Assembly (NCBI GenBank): GCA_023424215.1
Contig: JAFAEC010000064.1
Span: forward strand, 1 to 47,269
Direction of reading: 5' to 3'
Length of the DNA stretch: 47,269 nucleotides
DNA from: Pseudomonadota bacterium
Lineage (GTDB): Bacteria; Pseudomonadota; Alphaproteobacteria; Caulobacterales; Caulobacteraceae
Positions 44,825 to 47,269 of this stretch are shown one piece after another. Each line of letters begins with the position of its first letter. The first letter of the stretch is position 1. Below the pieces are notes generated by a model, which saw only the letters and a list, made by a program, of their open reading frames with translations, was not told where the DNA came from and did no database searches. The translations under genes were made by a program, and so were the position numbers.

Positions 44825-45250
44825 TCAGCCGAGCGTGGCGTCGAGCGTGATCTCGGCGTTGAAGAGCTTGGAGACCGGGCAGCCTTCCTTGGCGGCCTTC
44901 GCGAGCTCGTCGAACTTCGCCTTGTCGATGTTCGGGACCTGCGCCCGCAAGGTCAGGGCGGACTTCGCGATCTTGAAGCCCGGTCCGTCCTTCTCGAGCG
45001 TCACGGCGGCCTCCGTCGACAGTTCGGTCGGCGTGAAGCCAGCACCCTGGAGCTGGAAAGCCAGCGCCATGGTGAAGCAGCCGGCATGCGCCGCCGCGAT
45101 CAGTTCCTCGGGATTGGTCCCCTTCTCGTCCTCGAACCTCGTCTTGAACGAATAGGGGGTCGAGCTCAGCACGCCCGAGTCGCTCGTAAGCTGGCCCGTG
45201 CCGTCCTTGCCCGTCCCCTGCCAAACCGCGCGCGCCTTCCTGACCGACAT
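44825..45250 (-). CDS. osmC: OsmC-family peroxidase
   Basis: A 141-residue OsmC-type thiol peroxidase. It begins RKARAVWQGTGKDGTGQL, has the reactive Cys in AAHAGCFTMALA and the resolving Cys in KEGCPVSKLFN, and ends ITLDATLG. Such enzymes reduce organic hydroperoxides. The ATG at 45250 follows a ggagggctgc ribosome-binding site. Expression is often stress-linked, though no regulator is next to it. Confidence 0.9.
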   Translation of the reverse strand: MSVRKARAVWQGTGKDGTGQLTSDSGVLSSTPYSFKTRFEDEKGTNPEELIAAAHAGCFTMALAFQLQGAGFTPTELSTEAAVTLEKDGPGFKIAKSALTLRAQVPNIDKAKFDELAKAAKEGCPVSKLFNAEITLDATLG

Positions 45251-45343
45251 CTGCAGCCCTCCGGGTTGGTGAAGCGGTTCAATTGAGCCGTCCGGGCGCG
45301 TTTGTCGACAGCACCCGCGAAATTTCGCGGCGCCGGCCGCCGG

Positions 45344-46120
45344 TCAGGTAGCCGACCGGCTGGGCGTCGCTGGGGGCGCCTCCGTCTCGACCTGACCCCC
45401 GCGCTGGAGGAGGAGCGCGACGTACCAGCAAAGGCTGGCCCAGCAGGCCCCGACACACCACCCGGCGAGCACGTCAGACGGCCAATGCACGCCGAGATAG
45501 ATGCGCGAGAGCCCGATCAGGACGGTCAGGACGACGGCGAGCCCCAGGAAGAACACTTTGACGCGCCTCGGCTTGTGCACGCGCGCAAGGAGCGCCCCGA
45601 GCGTCAGGTAGGTCACGGCCGAGAGCATCGCGTGCCCGGACGGGAAACTCGCCGTGTAGACCCGCACGCCGTGCGGGACGAGGTCGGGTCGCGGCCGCTC
45701 GAAGCCGAGCTTGAGGAGCGCGCTCACGATCATGCCCCCCACGACGGCGAAGAACACGAGGGCGGCCGCGCCGCGCCGGCGCGTCATGAGAAGGTAGCCC
45801 AAGGTCGCGAGGGTCACGAGGCCGAGGATCGCGTGGCCGCCGAGGCCGGTGAAATCCCGCGCGCTCTCCTCCAGCCAGGCCGGACCGAGCGGGTCGGCCG
45901 GATCGGTCGGGCTTCGAAGGGCGAGCAGCAGGGTCCTGTCGAAGGACAGGGTGTCGTTGTCCATCACCTCGCCCGCAAGAGCCACAAAGCCCCATCCGAA
46001 CAGTCCCACCAGGGCGAGGGTGACGAGCGGCCCCGCCTCGGTCAGGCCAAGGCGGAGCGTCAGGTTGCGGTACAGGTGCTGGACGGCGCCATGGCGGGGC
46101 GGGCCGGCGGGAAACTTCAT
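45344..46120 (-). CDS. PAP2-family membrane phosphatase
   Basis: A 258-residue membrane protein with about six helices and the PAP2 active site: KLGFERPRP (KxxxxxxRP), SFPSGHAM, and SRIYLGVHWPSDVL. It dephosphorylates lipid phosphates such as phosphatidate, or undecaprenyl pyrophosphate, at the membrane. It is transcribed with no clear partner; gaps to the OsmC and DctP genes are about 95 and 40 bases. Confidence 0.88.
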   Translation of the reverse strand: MKFPAGPPRHGAVQHLYRNLTLRLGLTEAGPLVTLALVGLFGWGFVALAGEVMDNDTLSFDRTLLLALRSPTDPADPLGPAWLEESARDFTGLGGHAILGLVTLATLGYLLMTRRRGAAALVFFAVVGGMIVSALLKLGFERPRPDLVPHGVRVYTASFPSGHAMLSAVTYLTLGALLARVHKPRRVKVFFLGLAVVLTVLIGLSRIYLGVHWPSDVLAGWCVGACWASLCWYVALLLQRGGQVETEAPPATPSRSAT

Positions 46121-46160
46121 GAACGGGCCCCCGCTCCGATGGGCCTGCGGGCGCGCACCC

Positions 46161-47243
<1,083 letters not shown>

Positions 47244-47269
47244 ACCTTGCTCCCTCGAGAGATCTCTCG

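Overview
The window is GC-rich, densely coded alphaproteobacterial DNA. The evidence is a two-piece (permuted) tmRNA gene with an ANDN-type tag, ubiE-ubiB for ubiquinone, an ffh/rpsP/rimM/trmD block, Flp-type pilin, many Tat or lipoprotein signals, and ATGA/GTGA start-stop overlaps. I see no CRISPR array, complete prophage or intact insertion sequence.

The window reads as two blocks. Block A (1 to about 12,040) holds an AraC/GyrI regulator, a DUF167 protein, a tandem pair of exported amidohydrolases whose second member has lost its metal ligands, a DUF188 protein, arfB, two small exported proteins, ubiE-ubiB, a Crp-type regulator, phhB with an SDR, and a DUF885 lipoprotein. It ends in tRNA-Arg(CCG). 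The gene content reminds me of Caulobacterales. Block B (about 12,300 to the end) reminds me of Rhizobiales such as Microvirga or Methylobacterium. Both blocks carry housekeeping genes, so a simple island in one host explains the change poorly. The tRNA is therefore either a real rearrangement point or an assembly join.

Block B in order. (1) 12.3-21.2 kb: a small membrane protein, three alpha/beta hydrolases, a GMC oxidoreductase, a divergent PEP carboxylase-like protein with altered active-site motifs, and a luciferase-like oxidoreductase. (2) 21.5-25.8 kb: an orphan Flp pilin followed by a perfect hairpin, a DASS transporter with RCK_C domains, two hypothetical proteins and an exported pentapeptide-repeat protein. 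(3) 25.9-26.5 kb: an RNA cluster with the permuted tmRNA and two structurally odd tRNA-like genes on the opposite strand. (4) 26.6-31.8 kb: a PAAR protein, an HdeA-like protein, a small Cys-rich protein, then ffh, rpsP, rimM, a glyoxalase-fold gene and trmD. (5) 31.8-47.2 kb: metabolite transport and catabolism (two EamA exporters, a MocR regulator, an M20 amidohydrolase, an L-lactate permease, an SDR, a Na+/H+ antiporter-like protein, a TRAP solute-binding protein), an MNT/HEPN toxin-antitoxin pair, a MotA/OmpA-like ion-channel pair, an inositol monophosphatase, OsmC and PAP2.

The most interesting leads are the PEPC-like protein beside the hydrolase/GMC run, the two aberrant tRNA-like genes beside ssrA, the active/degenerate amidohydrolase pair, and the compositional break at the tRNA-Arg. 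All functions are inferred from sequence motifs only; no database search was run.
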